A stretch of 64,000 nt of DNA from Paragonimus westermani. Lineage: Eukaryota > Platyhelminthes > Trematoda > Plagiorchiida > Troglotrematidae. Position numbers and translations under genes: made by a program. The stretch covers positions 1 through 64,000 of the forward strand of contig QNGE01002674.1 in the NCBI GenBank assembly GCA_008508345.1. Reading direction: 5' to 3'. The notes below the pieces were generated by a model. The model ran no database searches. It was not told where the DNA came from and saw only the letters and a list, made by a program, of their open reading frames with translations. This document shows positions 22,640 to 33,499 of the stretch, one piece after another. Position 1 is the first letter of the stretch; each line of letters starts with the position of its first letter.

Positions 22640-23000
22640 CAGCAGAAGTGTACAGTTGACTGCGACTACCAAAATATTATTTTGCTTAGTCGTTCCAGAT
22701 GGTATACTTGCCATGTTCTGCCGCGGTCGTGCTACCTGTTCACCATCGAGAATCTCATGGTTGATAAACACTTCAACCGCTGCACCGGTCAGACTTATCG
22801 ATCACGCAGTTTTATTACTTGACTTCATCTGTAACACTAACCCGACCCACTCAACGTTCAATAGTCTCGAAACCCCCGGCAAAAAATACGGAGGAACTAC
22901 GTGGCTATCTGGTAATGCAGCCATTGGTGAACTCCATCCGCATTCACCGTGTTGATGGTCATTGTGAGAATCCTAACATCGTTATTCTGCAGTTGTTTGC
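22640..23000 (+). pseudogene. CR1-like endonuclease C-terminus
   Basis: The frame has YLFTIENLMVDKHFNR, matching the 'DLxLTxxxxxVDxVxxxxPLGxSDH' neighbourhood of CR1 endonucleases, and in the next frame DFICNTNPTHSTFN, which resembles the segment after the SDH box. The SDH triplet itself is lost (YRSR). RT motifs follow from 23,200. Confidence 0.6.
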
Positions 23001-23199
23001 GATTTTATACCATTATTAGGCGCCAAATAGAACAAGCCTCCATGTAAACTGTGCTCTCGCACTCTCAAACCCTTTATGAAGAAGCAAGCGTTCATACTTG
23101 GTGTCGAATAGCAGGATTTTAATCTGATCAAAACGTACACGCCGCCTTGTGGAATCGGTGCACAACCCCCGATTCGAAATGAGCATCTTCATTATCAAC

Positions 23200-24745
23200 A
23201 ACGTCGCACGAAAAGTTTTATAAGTGATACAAACAGCCTCTTTCGATTTGTGACATCAAGCCGCGAGATGAAACGTGGCGTTTCAGAACATCATGACTCA
23301 TATGGCCTTACTAACTGTGATACGGATGCTGCAGATGTTATTGCCATTTCACAGCAGTATTACTGCTCAGTAACCGCCGGCCCCTCATGTTCGCCTCAAA
23401 GTTGAAATTGGTGGCAATTGCACTGTGGATACTTCCTCCAGGGTGGCGTTGACCAAACTCAGTGTCTTGACAGTTTCCCTCCTGATCCCGAAGGTATACC
23501 TCCTAGGGCCTTGAGTGGACCGGCTGAACGGCCCTCTTATCCACTTAGCTCACTGCTTAGGCAATCAGTCTCCAAGGGAACGGTACCCAGCGCCTGGAAA
23601 CTCAAGCGAACTACATCCGGCTTCAAGGGTGGTAAGTGTGACTGTCCCAGTGATTGAAGACCAGGGGCTTTGTTAACGAGCGTCTCCAAAATAACAGGAC
23701 GCTATTATGCAGTTTGCTTAATAAGCGCCTCACATTTCTTGGATTCTCCAAAGTATAACGGGAGTTTTTCAATGTTTGTTCTTGTATAAAATCTGCCGCT
23801 ATCCACCTATCAGTGAGCAAAAACAGTTGATGAGAGGCAACGGGTTCGACGTCGTATATGTCAATTTTTCCACGGCGCTTGACCAAGTGGACCCTGTTTT
23901 CTTGATCGGCAAAATTCACCACCGTGAGGTATAAAGCGATCTTCTTCAGTGGTTTGGGCCATATATTTCTAATCGCCGATCCAGGGAGTGTACCCTTAAT
24001 CTCCAAACCTAGTCTCAGTAGGGTACGCAAGGGTCAGTTATCGGGCCAATTCTATCTCTGATACTCATACTGTTTGCTGGCGACGTTCGAACTCTGTCTG
24101 TCACTGACGCTACCAGCGATTCTCTTTTATTACAGAAGATCACTAAGATCCTTTTCCATCGGTCTGGAGTGACAGACTTGACCTTACTGCTGGCGAGCTC
24201 AAGGTTGTGTACGTTGGGGACTCTCTGAACGTCAAGCATTACCTCGAAGGTTGCCATCTTCGGATAGTCTTTATCGAGAAGGATCTAGGACCCATTGCTT
24301 ATCACACACCGCCGCCTCCCCCGAACGCTGAAGCAAGCACAAAATGGCTAGCAAAAACTGGCGTTATTGCAACGTCGTTTACGCTTTTCTTAAGCCTAGT
24401 CTTTTTCAGCTTATTTGTAGCACTTTCGTTCGACAGCACCTTGAGAATGGAGCGGTGATCAAGCTAGCATATTTGCAAAAGGACGAGATGCTTTTGGAGA
24501 CTACGCAACGTTGTACCACCAAGGCAACCCGAAGCCAGAAAATCCAGCCGTATAACGAAAGACTGATATCTCCAGACATTTTCTCTTTAGAGCGTCATCG
24601 GCTTGGAGGTGACTTGATATTAACCACCCCAAAGGAAAAAGACGACAATGCAGTAGTCTATGAGAGCCAACCACCGAAAGAGAGGGTGGCGCGCATCAAT
24701 CTTGTACACATCCCCATACCCGGAAATCAAACTTAGTCCCCGGAG
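23200..24745 (+). pseudogene. CR1-like non-LTR RT (relic)
   Basis: Blocks in order: GIPPRALSGPAERPSYPLSS and SVSKGTVPSAWKL ('GIPPxxL... GxxPxxWK'), FKGGKCD, then NFSTALDQVDPVFL (damaged 'FxKAFDxVxHxxL'), then LEGCHLRIVFIEKDLGPIAY ('xxKDLGV') and in the next frame RQHLENGAVIKLAYLQKDEM, TTQRCTTKA and RHRLGGDLILT, the 'RRLRGDLI' box. At least four frameshifts occur. It belongs to the same broad group as 33,500-35,480 and 14,620-17,450. Confidence 0.9.
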
Positions 24746-25220
24746 GAAACCTCTGACAGATTGGATGCGACCAAACTGCTGAGTGATCAGAAAGCCATAT
24801 TGCCGGAGCTGAACAGCGTGCCAGCGAATGTATGCGGTCTGGCTACTCAGTGACCAGCTGCAAGTAATGGTTCACTCATAGATATTTGCTTGTTCGCAGA
24901 GAAGCGGCTTATCGTGGAAACAGAGTTGGGGGATTGAGCACGTTAACCTCAAAGTTTTCGCATTGACCGTGGCGATGCCGAAAATTTCAAGGCTTGGACG
25001 AGTAATCCTAATTTGGTTCAGTTTTTCTAGCTGTCATTTTCTAATTACATTTCTCACTTATTGGTGCCAAATAAAAAGTGCATGCGGTTCCAGTTATTTG
25101 TTACCTACTGAATTATATGGGTTACACGATGTCTCGTTTTTCCGCTAATTCATGTTCGTTTATTTTGAAGTTCTGGAAACTAACCGCTTTATTTTGTTTA
25201 TTGCTGTTTCCTATCGAAAA
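24746..25220. other. Unassigned spacer between two CR1-like elements
   Basis: Nothing recognisable. It would hold the 3' end of the upstream element and the 5' leader of the next. Confidence 0.4.
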
Positions 25221-25224
25221 TGAC

Positions 25225-26230
25225 TCGTGTTATACCCAGAAGTGCTGCACTCAGTGAACGTTGTCTTAGGCAGCGAGCATTTGCGGCCGTTTCGGGTGAA
25301 AGATGTCCGAAGAAAACAGCATGCAGTGTCAGGAGTGGTATCACTTCAAATGCACTGGCTTAAACGAACACCAGTACAAGGTGCTAGCCTCCTCATGTCT
25401 CAGTTTTATCCACATGATCCGCAGGTTTGAAGAAAACCAAGGTGCCCCTCCGCCGCTGACTGGTCACACGCACACCGTGAAAAGTGTGGTTGCACAGAAA
25501 ACCTGTGACTGCAAATGTTGGGCTGTTCTCCGCACCGCACCTCCTCTTATTTCTCCCATGGGGAATGGGATGAATGGATACCAGCCCACTCTGTCTGAAA
25601 TGAAATTGGAACCACAGTCTCTAAATGAGTACATAGCGCTTGTCCTCCCTGGTGTTGCAGTCACCAAGAAAACGTTTGTCCTGTCAACTGCACACATGGA
25701 GGAGGCGGAAATAAAAATAAAGAAAAAAGCTCTCCTAGCGAGGTGAACTTTTGGGGTCGCTTCCTACCAACATCTCTAAACGAGCTAGCTAAATCAGCCA
25801 GTGTCTCCATTCTCCCCGGACGTCACAAACATGCTACTCGCGAACAGGCTACATGCAAAGAAAACAAGAAAGTCACTTGGTTTCTCGGTAAACTTGCCAG
25901 CCATGCTCATCCCGGAGACTATGATGGGAAAAACAGTGGCTTTGAAGTCCGCCAGCGCTCATCTGAAAGGCGTCTCTTGATTGCTCTCGGCAAGAGCGGA
26001 TGAGGCGCGAGCAGCGGGCTAAAACAAAGCAATGAACATTAGCAGCCCAAATGCTACGACGTACATTAAGGTCGTAAATTCTGCTTCCAAATTTTCCCTT
26101 CGGACTCTTGTGCCTGTTCTAGAAAATAACTGCATGTTTCATATAGTCATTCCGATGATCAACACATTAGGCACAGGCACGAGAGCTGGGGACACTGAAA
26201 CCACGGTTAAACCGTCTTCATAGTTACCTA
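25225..26230 (+). pseudogene. CR1-like ORF1 with PHD-like zinc finger
   Basis: The frame 25,303-25,746 starts with MQCQEWYHFKCTGLNEHQY, the second half of a PHD finger ('xQCxxWxHxxCxGLxxxQY') with Cys, His and Cys ligands in place; the first half is in a disrupted frame. Pro-rich and basic segments follow, including KIKKKALLAR and in the next frame WGRFLPTSLNELAKSASVS. CR1-type ORF1 proteins of flatworms commonly carry such a PHD-like finger. The endonuclease follows at 26,420, supporting ORF1 identity. Confidence 0.6.
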
Positions 26231-26419
26231 CCTCAGAACACACCAAACGGCCTCGCAGAAAATTCCTCTGTTCAAGAATCCGGAACGGAATTAGCCTACC
26301 GGGGCCTCCTCATGCGAATCGGCAAGCACTTGGACCGCCCTCCTATGTATTTCCAACAGTAGCTCCATACACCGTGCACACTGGCGTCTCTCAAACCCAG
26401 CGCCCAGCAGAAGTCAAGA

Positions 26420-27000
26420 ATGGAAAATCCCGAACGCCATTTCAAGAAGCGAGATTCGACCGCCTCCACAGCTTCGAAGGAAAACCGTCAAAGCAACTCG
26501 GAAGAACAAACCGAGTCCATCTTCAACGACATCCTCACTTCTAGGCCTTCTCCATTTCCTTGCTTGCAACCTCCTTCCCCTTTTCTTGTGAATTACAATG
26601 ACGAAGTAGCTTTTAAGGGAGTGTATGAGGTCCATCTGAGTCTGTTCGCTGAATTACTAAAAGTCAGAGGGCTAGTAATTCATACCCAACCACATACGTT
26701 TTCTCCACGGAGACCTGGCTTACAGGTGACATCATTGACAGTAGACGGAGTCTCCCTGGGTATCCAGTTTACGGAGCTGACTCCGCCAGAGGGTGAACGG
26801 AGAGTTCTGAACATTTTCTTCAACAGCCCTCTGATAAATGTGGTGCTCCGTGGCTTCGACCAGTACTGTGTGGTTCAGCCTTACTCCTAGTGGGGGTTAT
26901 TTATCTTACTCCCTTTAGTGAACCTACAGAAATTCTTAAGGCTATAACATTCTACCCATCTGCTTATCGTGGGTGACTTTACTGCCCTCAGTTTGTGTTT
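26420..27000 (+). pseudogene. Probable CR1-like endonuclease (relic)
   Basis: The 156-residue frame starting at 26,420 is the longest open stretch of this element but its motif matches are weak. After its stop HLLIVGDFTAL is read near 26,960, matching the 'HxIIVGDFNAP' box of AP-type endonucleases (Asn lost). Position between a PHD-type ORF1 and an RT tail supports the call. An alternative is that the first half is an ORF1 remainder. Confidence 0.5.
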
Positions 27001-27109
27001 TTAAGTGGCGGAAAATAAAATAACAATAGGCTGTATGAAGAAGACGTTCGGTCCAGCGGCTGCGAGGCTGACGCTTCACGAAATGTGTCCGGCCGCAACT
27101 TGAATAGTG

Positions 27110-27620
27110 CACGATCATCTACTACCATCTATGCAAGTCTGATAGGCTAATGTTAGAAAACCTCCAGCGATCATTTATCAAAAGCTTATCAAGATATTCT
27201 TCTTCATACATCCATAGGCAACGCTGTCAAAAAACGTGGTGTTGACCCCACTTTGGTTGTATAAAATAAATCGGAACCTGACACTCCTTTATAAACTCAT
27301 ACATTCGGACGCCATTACCACAGCGTTCACCGCCCACTTACAACATAACTCTCAATAAGGTATGGAAGATAAAGGCTTCACTTTGCCAACTCTGCTATCT
27401 CGGGGAAAGATACGCACAAACTCCATTATTATAAAGTACTCCTACTTTTAGAATAAAATTCCGAATGAAGTCAGAGCAAGTAACAGCATTCGGTGTTTTA
27501 AAAAAGGGTTTGACAGCTATCTCACGATATCAGATACAGTGTCTATCTTCATACTCTGTGTATCCTTCGATGACCTTTCTGAGTGTGGTCTGGGAAACAT
27601 ACCCGTCAGCTGCGTATAAC
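27110..27620 (+). pseudogene. CR1-like RT C-terminal tail
   Basis: Shows LENLQRSFIKSLSRYSSSY ('LExxQRxFTK...SY'), then in another frame NLTLLYKLIHSDA and YSYFXNKIPNEVRASNS followed by CFKKGFDSYL ('YxxxWNxIPxxVxxSxS...FKxxLxxxL'; X is a stop in place of Trp). The RT palm is absent: the endonuclease box at 26,960 is followed within 150 bp by this tail, so about 1 kb of RT is deleted. Confidence 0.7.
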
Positions 27621-28047
27621 ATTGATATCAGCCCCGCTGCTTAATTCTGCTCGAATACAGCTTATTTGAAACGGTTCGTTATATCACTTACTGACACCAC
27701 CATTTAGCGTTTGGTCCAATGCATCTTCAGTAAACCGTTCGCAACTCAAACCTACTTGATGTATACGTATTTTATTCATGTGAACACATTACACAGATTG
27801 TTGGTAAATGTCAAATTGGCGAATAATAAATAATGTAGCAGAGTGACATCATATAAGTTTTGCTTAGAACACACGCAGTTTATGCGGCCTTCCGAATCGT
27901 CGACCATCTTGCTTAACTAAACGTCAAGTAAACTGCAGTATACCATACCGAATGGTTGACGGCGTTATATGTTTCAATAACCACAGCGAAAATAATAGTA
28001 CCTCGTGAAGTCACTGTGCGACGAATATCAATGAGCATATGATTTCA
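27621..28047. other. Unassigned stretch
   Basis: No motif seen. It may include the outer part of the 5' LTR of the following Gypsy element. Confidence 0.4.
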
Positions 28048-28203
28048 CGTCAATTATTGAAGTTCAGGTTGCACCCTTTTTTGATACAGCACGTGAGTCT
28101 AACACATGTTTGTGGTTATCGTTCATTCGCTGTGTTCCACTCAATTCAGGTATACGGGATACTGGTCTCGCGTTGAGTTCTATCTATGCGGGGAACATCA
28201 CAT
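28048..28203 (+). repeat. 5' LTR-like direct repeat of Gypsy element
   Basis: Aligns with 32,583-32,745 along about 160 bp with substitutions and small indels; shared blocks include TTATTGAAGTTCA, CATTCGCTGT and GATACTGGT. The copies bracket a gag-pol relic in the same orientation, as expected of LTRs or the shared part of LTR and leader. The identity is well below that of a recent insertion. Exact LTR ends (TG...CA) could not be fixed. Confidence 0.55.
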
Positions 28204-28205
28204 TG

Positions 28206-29000
28206 ATGTCGCGGCAGTCTTCAGTAACAATGAGTACTATGCCTCTCGAAACTTCGGACATTCATTCATCCCATCGTGATGTTGAGGTATATTTTGAACG
28301 ACCTAAACTATGGTGTAAGACCGCATCCAGCCTAAATGAGGAGACGAAATCTGCCTTTATCCTCTCAAGAATAGGGAGTGAGGCCTATTGTCTTCCGGGG
28401 AATCTATCTTATCCAAATTCGTTGATGGATCTCCCATATAAGCGCATAAAATATATATTACTTGTTCATGTCACCCCTGTAAATTTTGAGGTCGGCGAAC
28501 GAGCCGAATCCAATATCACGCAGCGCCAGCCGAAGCAATCAGTCTGTGACGTTATTCTCCAAATCCAAAGTCAGACAGGATGATGTGGTTGTGGTGATCA
28601 TTTGGAGGACCAACTTCGTGACCGACTCATCGTCGGCAATAATGCTCCGGATCTACGTATACAACTACCGCTAGTCCCGGAACCTATGTATCAAGATGCT
28701 AAAGTCATCTGTGAACACTACGAAAACCCTAATAATACAGTTCAGAGTGGAAGTTCTAGTAAGTCCACAGTTCTGTTTGGATTGACGAAAAGGCGACCTA
28801 CAGAGCGCAGTACTCTGCGGCTATTCAGTTCATCTCCTGAATACGGTTCTCGAGCAGTTTATCAGAATTCTTCCTGTCAAACGACACATGTCACTAGCAA
28901 ATTCGAAAAGGTTCTCGCATGTGGAAAGATACACATGCACTCACCGCAGCTCTATATGCCACAAGTGCGGAAAACGTGGTCATTCAAAAAGTGTCTGTAA
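28206..29000 (+). pseudogene. gag: Ty3/Gypsy gag with CCHC zinc knuckle
   Basis: The first frame has VEVYFERPKLWCKTASSLNE and FILSRIGSEAYCLPGNLSYP, matching the gag core of flatworm Gypsy elements ('xxYLERFxxWCxTxxxLN', 'FLSHIGxEAYxLLxxLxYP'), then HVTPVNFEVGERA. After a frameshift at about 28,585 LEDQLRDRLIVGNNAPDLR continues it. The zinc knuckle CHKCGKRGHSKSVC (C-x2-C-x4-H-x4-C) is intact, in a third frame. Protease follows. Confidence 0.9.
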
Positions 29001-29039
29001 GTCAAACAGGATTTGTCAATTTGTAGGAGCTTACTGGAA

Positions 29040-29400
29040 AAAATTCGACGTTACACGTGACAAGATGGAGTCCTTTACTTTGGCAGTTGAATCATTCACT
29101 TTAGAGCACCCATTTCACACCATTTTCACAGCACTTGGCACGATGCGTTGCTTTACTATCGGCAATGGCAGTGTAGAGTCAGTTGTATCACAAGGACATT
29201 TATCATAGTTCTATCCAAATTACACACTACATCCTTTTTCTGTGACCATACGAGGTATAACTGGTCATTCCAATTCTGTTTTGGGTATAGTTGCTATTCC
29301 GCTCTCCAACGAACAACTCAAGTCACTTGATTGCAACTTTGTTGATACTCATCACGACCCACCCATTTTGTTGTTGAAGGTTTAAAAATTCTTCATATCT
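29040..29400 (+). pseudogene. pol: Ty3/Gypsy protease region
   Basis: Contains FTIGNGSVESVVSQGHL, an altered retropepsin site: relatives read 'xxDTGSVESxVS', so the catalytic Asp-Thr-Gly is now Gly-Asn-Gly and the protease would be dead. In the next frame VTIRGITGHSNSVLGIV follows, the expected flap-side segment. Confidence 0.7.
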
Positions 29401-29529
29401 AGTTTGTCTTGCTCGTACCACCGAGTGGCTTCACAAGATTGGATGACTTAATTCACAAGTGTTCGAAGGCCACGAGCGTGACTGGCGTGAACCGGTGCTC
29501 AACAAGCTAGTAGAAAAGTGTCATTAAGC

Positions 29530-30140
29530 CTGTTGATTCATTCTCTTGGGCCGCGTTGATTTTGACACCCTTGAAGTCTGATAGAAAAATCCACGTATAT
29601 GTGGCAATTATCGACTAACTGAGAATCGATGCCTTAAGAAACATACATGTACTGCTGCCGAACCTGAGGTCATTCTGAAAAAGCTTATAGGACCCGAAGT
29701 TTTCTCCAAGATTGACTTGGAGTTACACATCTACAAATTCCTTTGGATGAGGCATCAACGCCGATAACAACGATCGATACACCTGATGGACGTTTTGAGT
29801 ACCGATTTTTGCCGTTTGGACTTAATAATTCTCCTGCTAGCTTTCAGCAGGTAATGAGTAATATTGTGAACGGCGTATATGGGGTTGAGGGTTATCGAGA
29901 TGATGTTATCGTACATCCTTCAGACAAGTAAACTCACATTTCTCATCTTCTGAAACTACTCCAACAGTTTTTTGACAATACCATTGCTGTTACTCCGAAC
30001 AATTGCGCTTTTACTGTAAGCAGTTTCGAGTGTCTCGGTTACTTGGTTGGCGGTAATGGATTCAAACCTGATGCCAAACGTCCAAACGCATTAGTCAAGC
30101 AACTTCAACCCAAAACCTATTCGGAATGCGTTCTCCGTTA
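29530..30140 (+). pseudogene. pol: Ty3/Gypsy reverse transcriptase
   Basis: The frame 29,743-29,931 reads TIDTPDGRFEYRFLPFGLNN, then PASFQQVMSNIVNGV and GYRDDVIVHPSDK, matching 'TPxGLFxxxRLPFGxxxxPAxFQ' and the catalytic box (normally 'YLDDIIV', here YRDDVIV with both Asp kept). Upstream KFSPRLTWS and PVDSFSWAALIL match earlier boxes in shifted frames. Stops separate the blocks. Confidence 0.9.
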
Positions 30141-30670
30141 TGTGCTTCGCAGTACCATTCCCTTTTTACTTTAAATTTTTCTCACATTGCTGGATGTTTA
30201 TTCCAGTTGCTTTCCAAGAAGCAGATTACTTGGATTATAACTCATGAACGGCGCGTGCGTTCACTGTTAATTTTTTTGTCACGCGATATCAAACTTTGTC
30301 CATTTCCCCCTAGAACTATGCCTGCGTTGATTACTGACGCTTCTCCAGTTGGAATCAGAACTGTGCTTAAGCAGGACGACAAACCAGTTGTGTGTACATC
30401 ACGCTGACCTAATCCAGATGCGCCGTGAAGCTCCGGCGGTATACTAGGCGCTAAAATGGCTTCATTAATATATGTTTTGGATACCATTCAAAACTGTGTA
30501 GGCTCATGAAGCGCTGAAATTTATCTATAATCCGGACAAGCCATTGGCACGTTCGTCAGCAGCCATGGTTCAACGATGGAGCATAGCACTAAGTGCATAT
30601 GACTATACAATACTGCACAAATCAGCCAACCACATCAAACATGTGGACTACTTGTCATATGTTCCATATA
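30141..30670 (+). pseudogene. pol: Ty3/Gypsy RNase H
   Basis: PALITDASPVGIRTVLKQDD (the 'xxTDASxxGxGAVLxQ' box with catalytic Asp) is followed by KPVVCTSR and later LARSSAAMVQRWSIALSAYD and IKHVDYLSYVPY, the usual end of the domain. These are split over two frames by a stop after TSR. Confidence 0.9.
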
Positions 30671-30799
30671 CATCCGAGCAAACTTCTAGTAAGGATTGCC
30701 CCCTATTCCGGACACTGCCGGTTAGCCAAACAGAGTTAATTCGCGATGCTTAGGGTTACTTTTCATCCATCCTCAGCGCGCTAAGACGTAGTTGGATCC

Positions 30800-31744
30800 C
30801 ACAAGTCGGACGAAAATTCCCTATATTTTATTTGTGTCAGGAAGAAATATCACTCAATCCAGATGGGTTATCGTGCTCGAAAGACAGGATTGTTATTCCT
30901 CCAACTCTTCGTGAAGCTGTTCTGGACGGTCTACATTCCGAAAATCTCGGAGTTCAAAGGATGTAGTCTCTGACCAGATCAACGTGCTAGTTTCCAGAGG
31001 TTGACGCTGATATTTGTCGTCTGGCTAAAAGTTGTTCATCTTGCCATCACAATTTCCACAATTCACCGTCTATCTGGACCCCATGGCCGATGTCAACTGG
31101 GGCGTGGCAACGGGTTCATGTGGATTAGTGTGGTCCTTTTCTTGACAGGTATTGTGCGCTAGTACCGACTGATTCCTCTTTGAAGTGGCCGGAAGTGGCA
31201 TTCACAACAACGTTTACTGCAGAATTCACCATGTACGCCCTCAGAAGAAAGTTCAGCAGAGATGGTATCCCTCTTGTGTTAGTGACGGACAGTGGAACCC
31301 ATTTCACTGCCGATATTCTCACCACTTGGCTCAACGGAATTCGGATGTGAGCATCCGTTTAACGCTGCTCGCCATCCATGCTTTAACGGTCAGGCTAAAA
31401 ACTTTGTTGGAACACTCAAAAATGCTACAGCCTCTATTAAACGTAGTATATTCAGAGACCTTGATAAAGGTGTTGACAACTTCTTGCTAAAGTATCGCAA
31501 TGCCTGTCATTCAACTGCACATGAAAGTCCCGCCAAACCTTTTGAAGGACGGTCATTGAGATCAAACTTGTTGTGTATTCAACTCTCTAAAGTTACCTTC
31601 CATCGTGGTTGCACTAACCTGCACTTGTGTACTGCAACGCTTCCTGTATTACACTTCAAAAATCTTTCTTCTCAGTGTAGATCTCGTCATTGTGGCCTCT
31701 CTCTGTTTAGTTCCCGAGAGCTAAGAGTTTCCTTTCCTTGTTAG
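30800..31744 (+). pseudogene. pol: Ty3/Gypsy integrase
   Basis: Zinc-binding region residues occur near 30,900-31,060 in broken frames. The core shows a damaged DSG box (WNPFHCRYSHHLA region read in another frame as relatives' 'TDSGTHFTADIL'), then EHPFNAARHPCFNGQAKNFV, in which the catalytic Glu of 'SNGQAENFV' is Lys. HSTAHESPAKPFEGRSLRS and VTFHRGCTN form the C-terminus. Same element and order as the RT upstream. Confidence 0.85.
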
Positions 31745-31970
31745 CCAATCAAGTGGCTAACCAGCATTAGCCAGCTAGACACAAAGGCCTCACTGGCACA
31801 CATCCCGGTCTTGTTTCTTCGGGTTTACACTGGATATGTGGGGTGTTGGTGGGACTGCAATTAGTGCAGCGCAAGCCAACGGCAGTGATGGCTAAGCACA
31901 TGCGTCCTTTAGCTTCGGTCACTGTGACAGGCTAATCTGAATCGGATGCCGCCAACCGGTTACGACTCAA
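31745..31970 (+). repeat. Interspersed repeat family D, copy 2
   Basis: Aligns with 6,981-7,190. It begins within 10 bases of the integrase frame end, so it probably is the 3' non-coding part of the Gypsy element, and copy 1 is then a remnant of a related element. Confidence 0.6.
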
Positions 31971-32434
31971 AAACGTCATCTGGTTGACTTCCGAAGAATC
32001 TTGGTTATATTTTACTTATATCGAATTCTAGATGATGATTTATCTGTATATAATCGACAAGTATAACAGACACGTTTTGAGGATACAGATCAGTTCGTTT
32101 CAAATTATGGTGTGACTTCAGATAATGTTGAGTTCGTTCTAAATTTGAACTTGAACCAAGAGATTACAAGCCTCATTCGGAGGTCTTCAAGGCTGCAAAT
32201 CAAACCCAGAAAGATGCTCAAGATCCCGTAGTGCCATTCAACGTGTGGCGGACGTGATGAATGCCACTGAACACACGTTCTACGCTCAGCATTGGCGTTG
32301 GTGGGTTCCAGAGTGAACTATTTGAGAAATCCTTTCGGGTCAGTCGATATCCTGAATTATTTGGTGTTTCCATATAGGACAGTGGGACAGGTGGCTAACA
32401 GAGTCCGAATTTGAAATTTCCGAGCTCCCGATGT
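31971..32434. other. Unassigned 3' part of Gypsy element
   Basis: Between repeat D and the tRNA-like sequence. No motif seen. Confidence 0.4.
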
Positions 32435-32514
32435 GGCTTCGTAGCTCAGATGGTAGAGCGCTTGCCGCGTTGTGGCATGCTGTACCTGTCGCTGATTCGA
32501 ATCCAGCCGAAGCC
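32435..32514 (+). repeat. tRNA-like sequence (SINE head), family 2
   Basis: GGCTTCG at the start pairs perfectly over 7 bp with CGAAGCC at the end, as an acceptor stem. GCTC/GAGC form a D stem with A-box TAGCTCAGATGG; TGCC/GGCA form a 4-bp anticodon-like stem with loop GCGTTGT; GCTG/CAGC form the T stem around the B-box GATTCGAATCC. The 80-nt length, an unusual stretch between anticodon and T arms, and a C before the supposed anticodon argue for a tRNA-derived repeat over a working tRNA. A diverged relative lies at 58,902-58,966. Confidence 0.65.
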
Positions 32515-32582
32515 CTGACTTTTCACAGTTGAGTCTCATCTGAAATCATAAATCTGCCACACTGCTTACTAGTAATATACGT

Positions 32583-32745
32583 TCATGTCATTTATTGAAG
32601 TTCAAGCTGTACACTTTTTGATAAGGCGCGTAAGTGTAATATGAACGTGTGGTCATCCATCATTCGCTGTATTCTGCTCAATTCGTGTGTACGAGATACT
32701 GGTCCAACGTTAAGTTCTGTCTACTCAGGAAATATCATACATTTT
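32583..32745 (+). repeat. 3' LTR-like direct repeat of Gypsy element
   Basis: Partner of 28,048-28,203 in the same orientation, about 4.5 kb downstream. Together with gag-pol this frames a Gypsy element of plausible full length. Confidence 0.55.
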
Positions 32746-32759
32746 CTGGGCATGTTGCA

Positions 32760-33490
32760 CGCACACTATTCGTCATAATAAATGTAATCACCCTACACTT
32801 CCTCATGTAGATTATGGGATTGAGTTTTTTTCTTGAACCCATAGATACCCCCGGGCGCGGAAATTTTCCGCCAAGAATGGATGCACAAAACCTCTTCCTG
32901 GCTTAATAAGTAGCGAGATTCGCAACTTCTTGACGGTTTACAGCAATCAACGAAGTCCTGTGCTGGAATCTGCCTGGTCGTTCTCCGGATTTTGGAGTTT
33001 TCCGTCTTGCCTCACGAAAGCCGGCGAACTTTTACATTTTCACTGCGTTAGCTATATCACGTAATGGCGAGACACTGAAGATATATTAGAGCGTTCTCCT
33101 TACATAACCTTGTAGAAGGTTAATTAGTGTAGCATGACATTTTCCAGATTGAATCTGTGAGGCAAGCGGACTATGCATTTTCCTGCTGGTGCATCGGAAT
33201 TTCGCAGACTTGTCATTTTTTTCATCACGCCGTATTTGGGGGCAGTTTACACGTCTGTGCTGCTGTTTAATTATTCGTTTTTTTATCACCGATATTTATC
33301 TGCAATGATCTCGCCCGTTCCATCATACTTCTTATATTTGCGTTGGAAAATATACATAATTATTTTTATTGTTTCTGATATTAGTTTATGCCGAGTATCA
33401 ATCCCCCATCAGGACTGCGAAAGAGCATTCTGAATTTTCTTATCGACGCTGATACGACGGGGATCGTGGACACAGCACGTCAACGTCCCG
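32760..33490. other. Unassigned stretch
   Basis: No motif seen. An 86-residue hydrophobic frame at 33,173-33,433 could encode membrane-like helices but has no supporting context. Confidence 0.4.
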
Positions 33491-33499
33491 ACGCGGCAC

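Noticed and set aside
32435..32514. Functional tRNA gene
   Set aside because: The acceptor stem is perfect, but the base before the anticodon is not T, the anticodon stem is short, and extra bases lie before the T arm.
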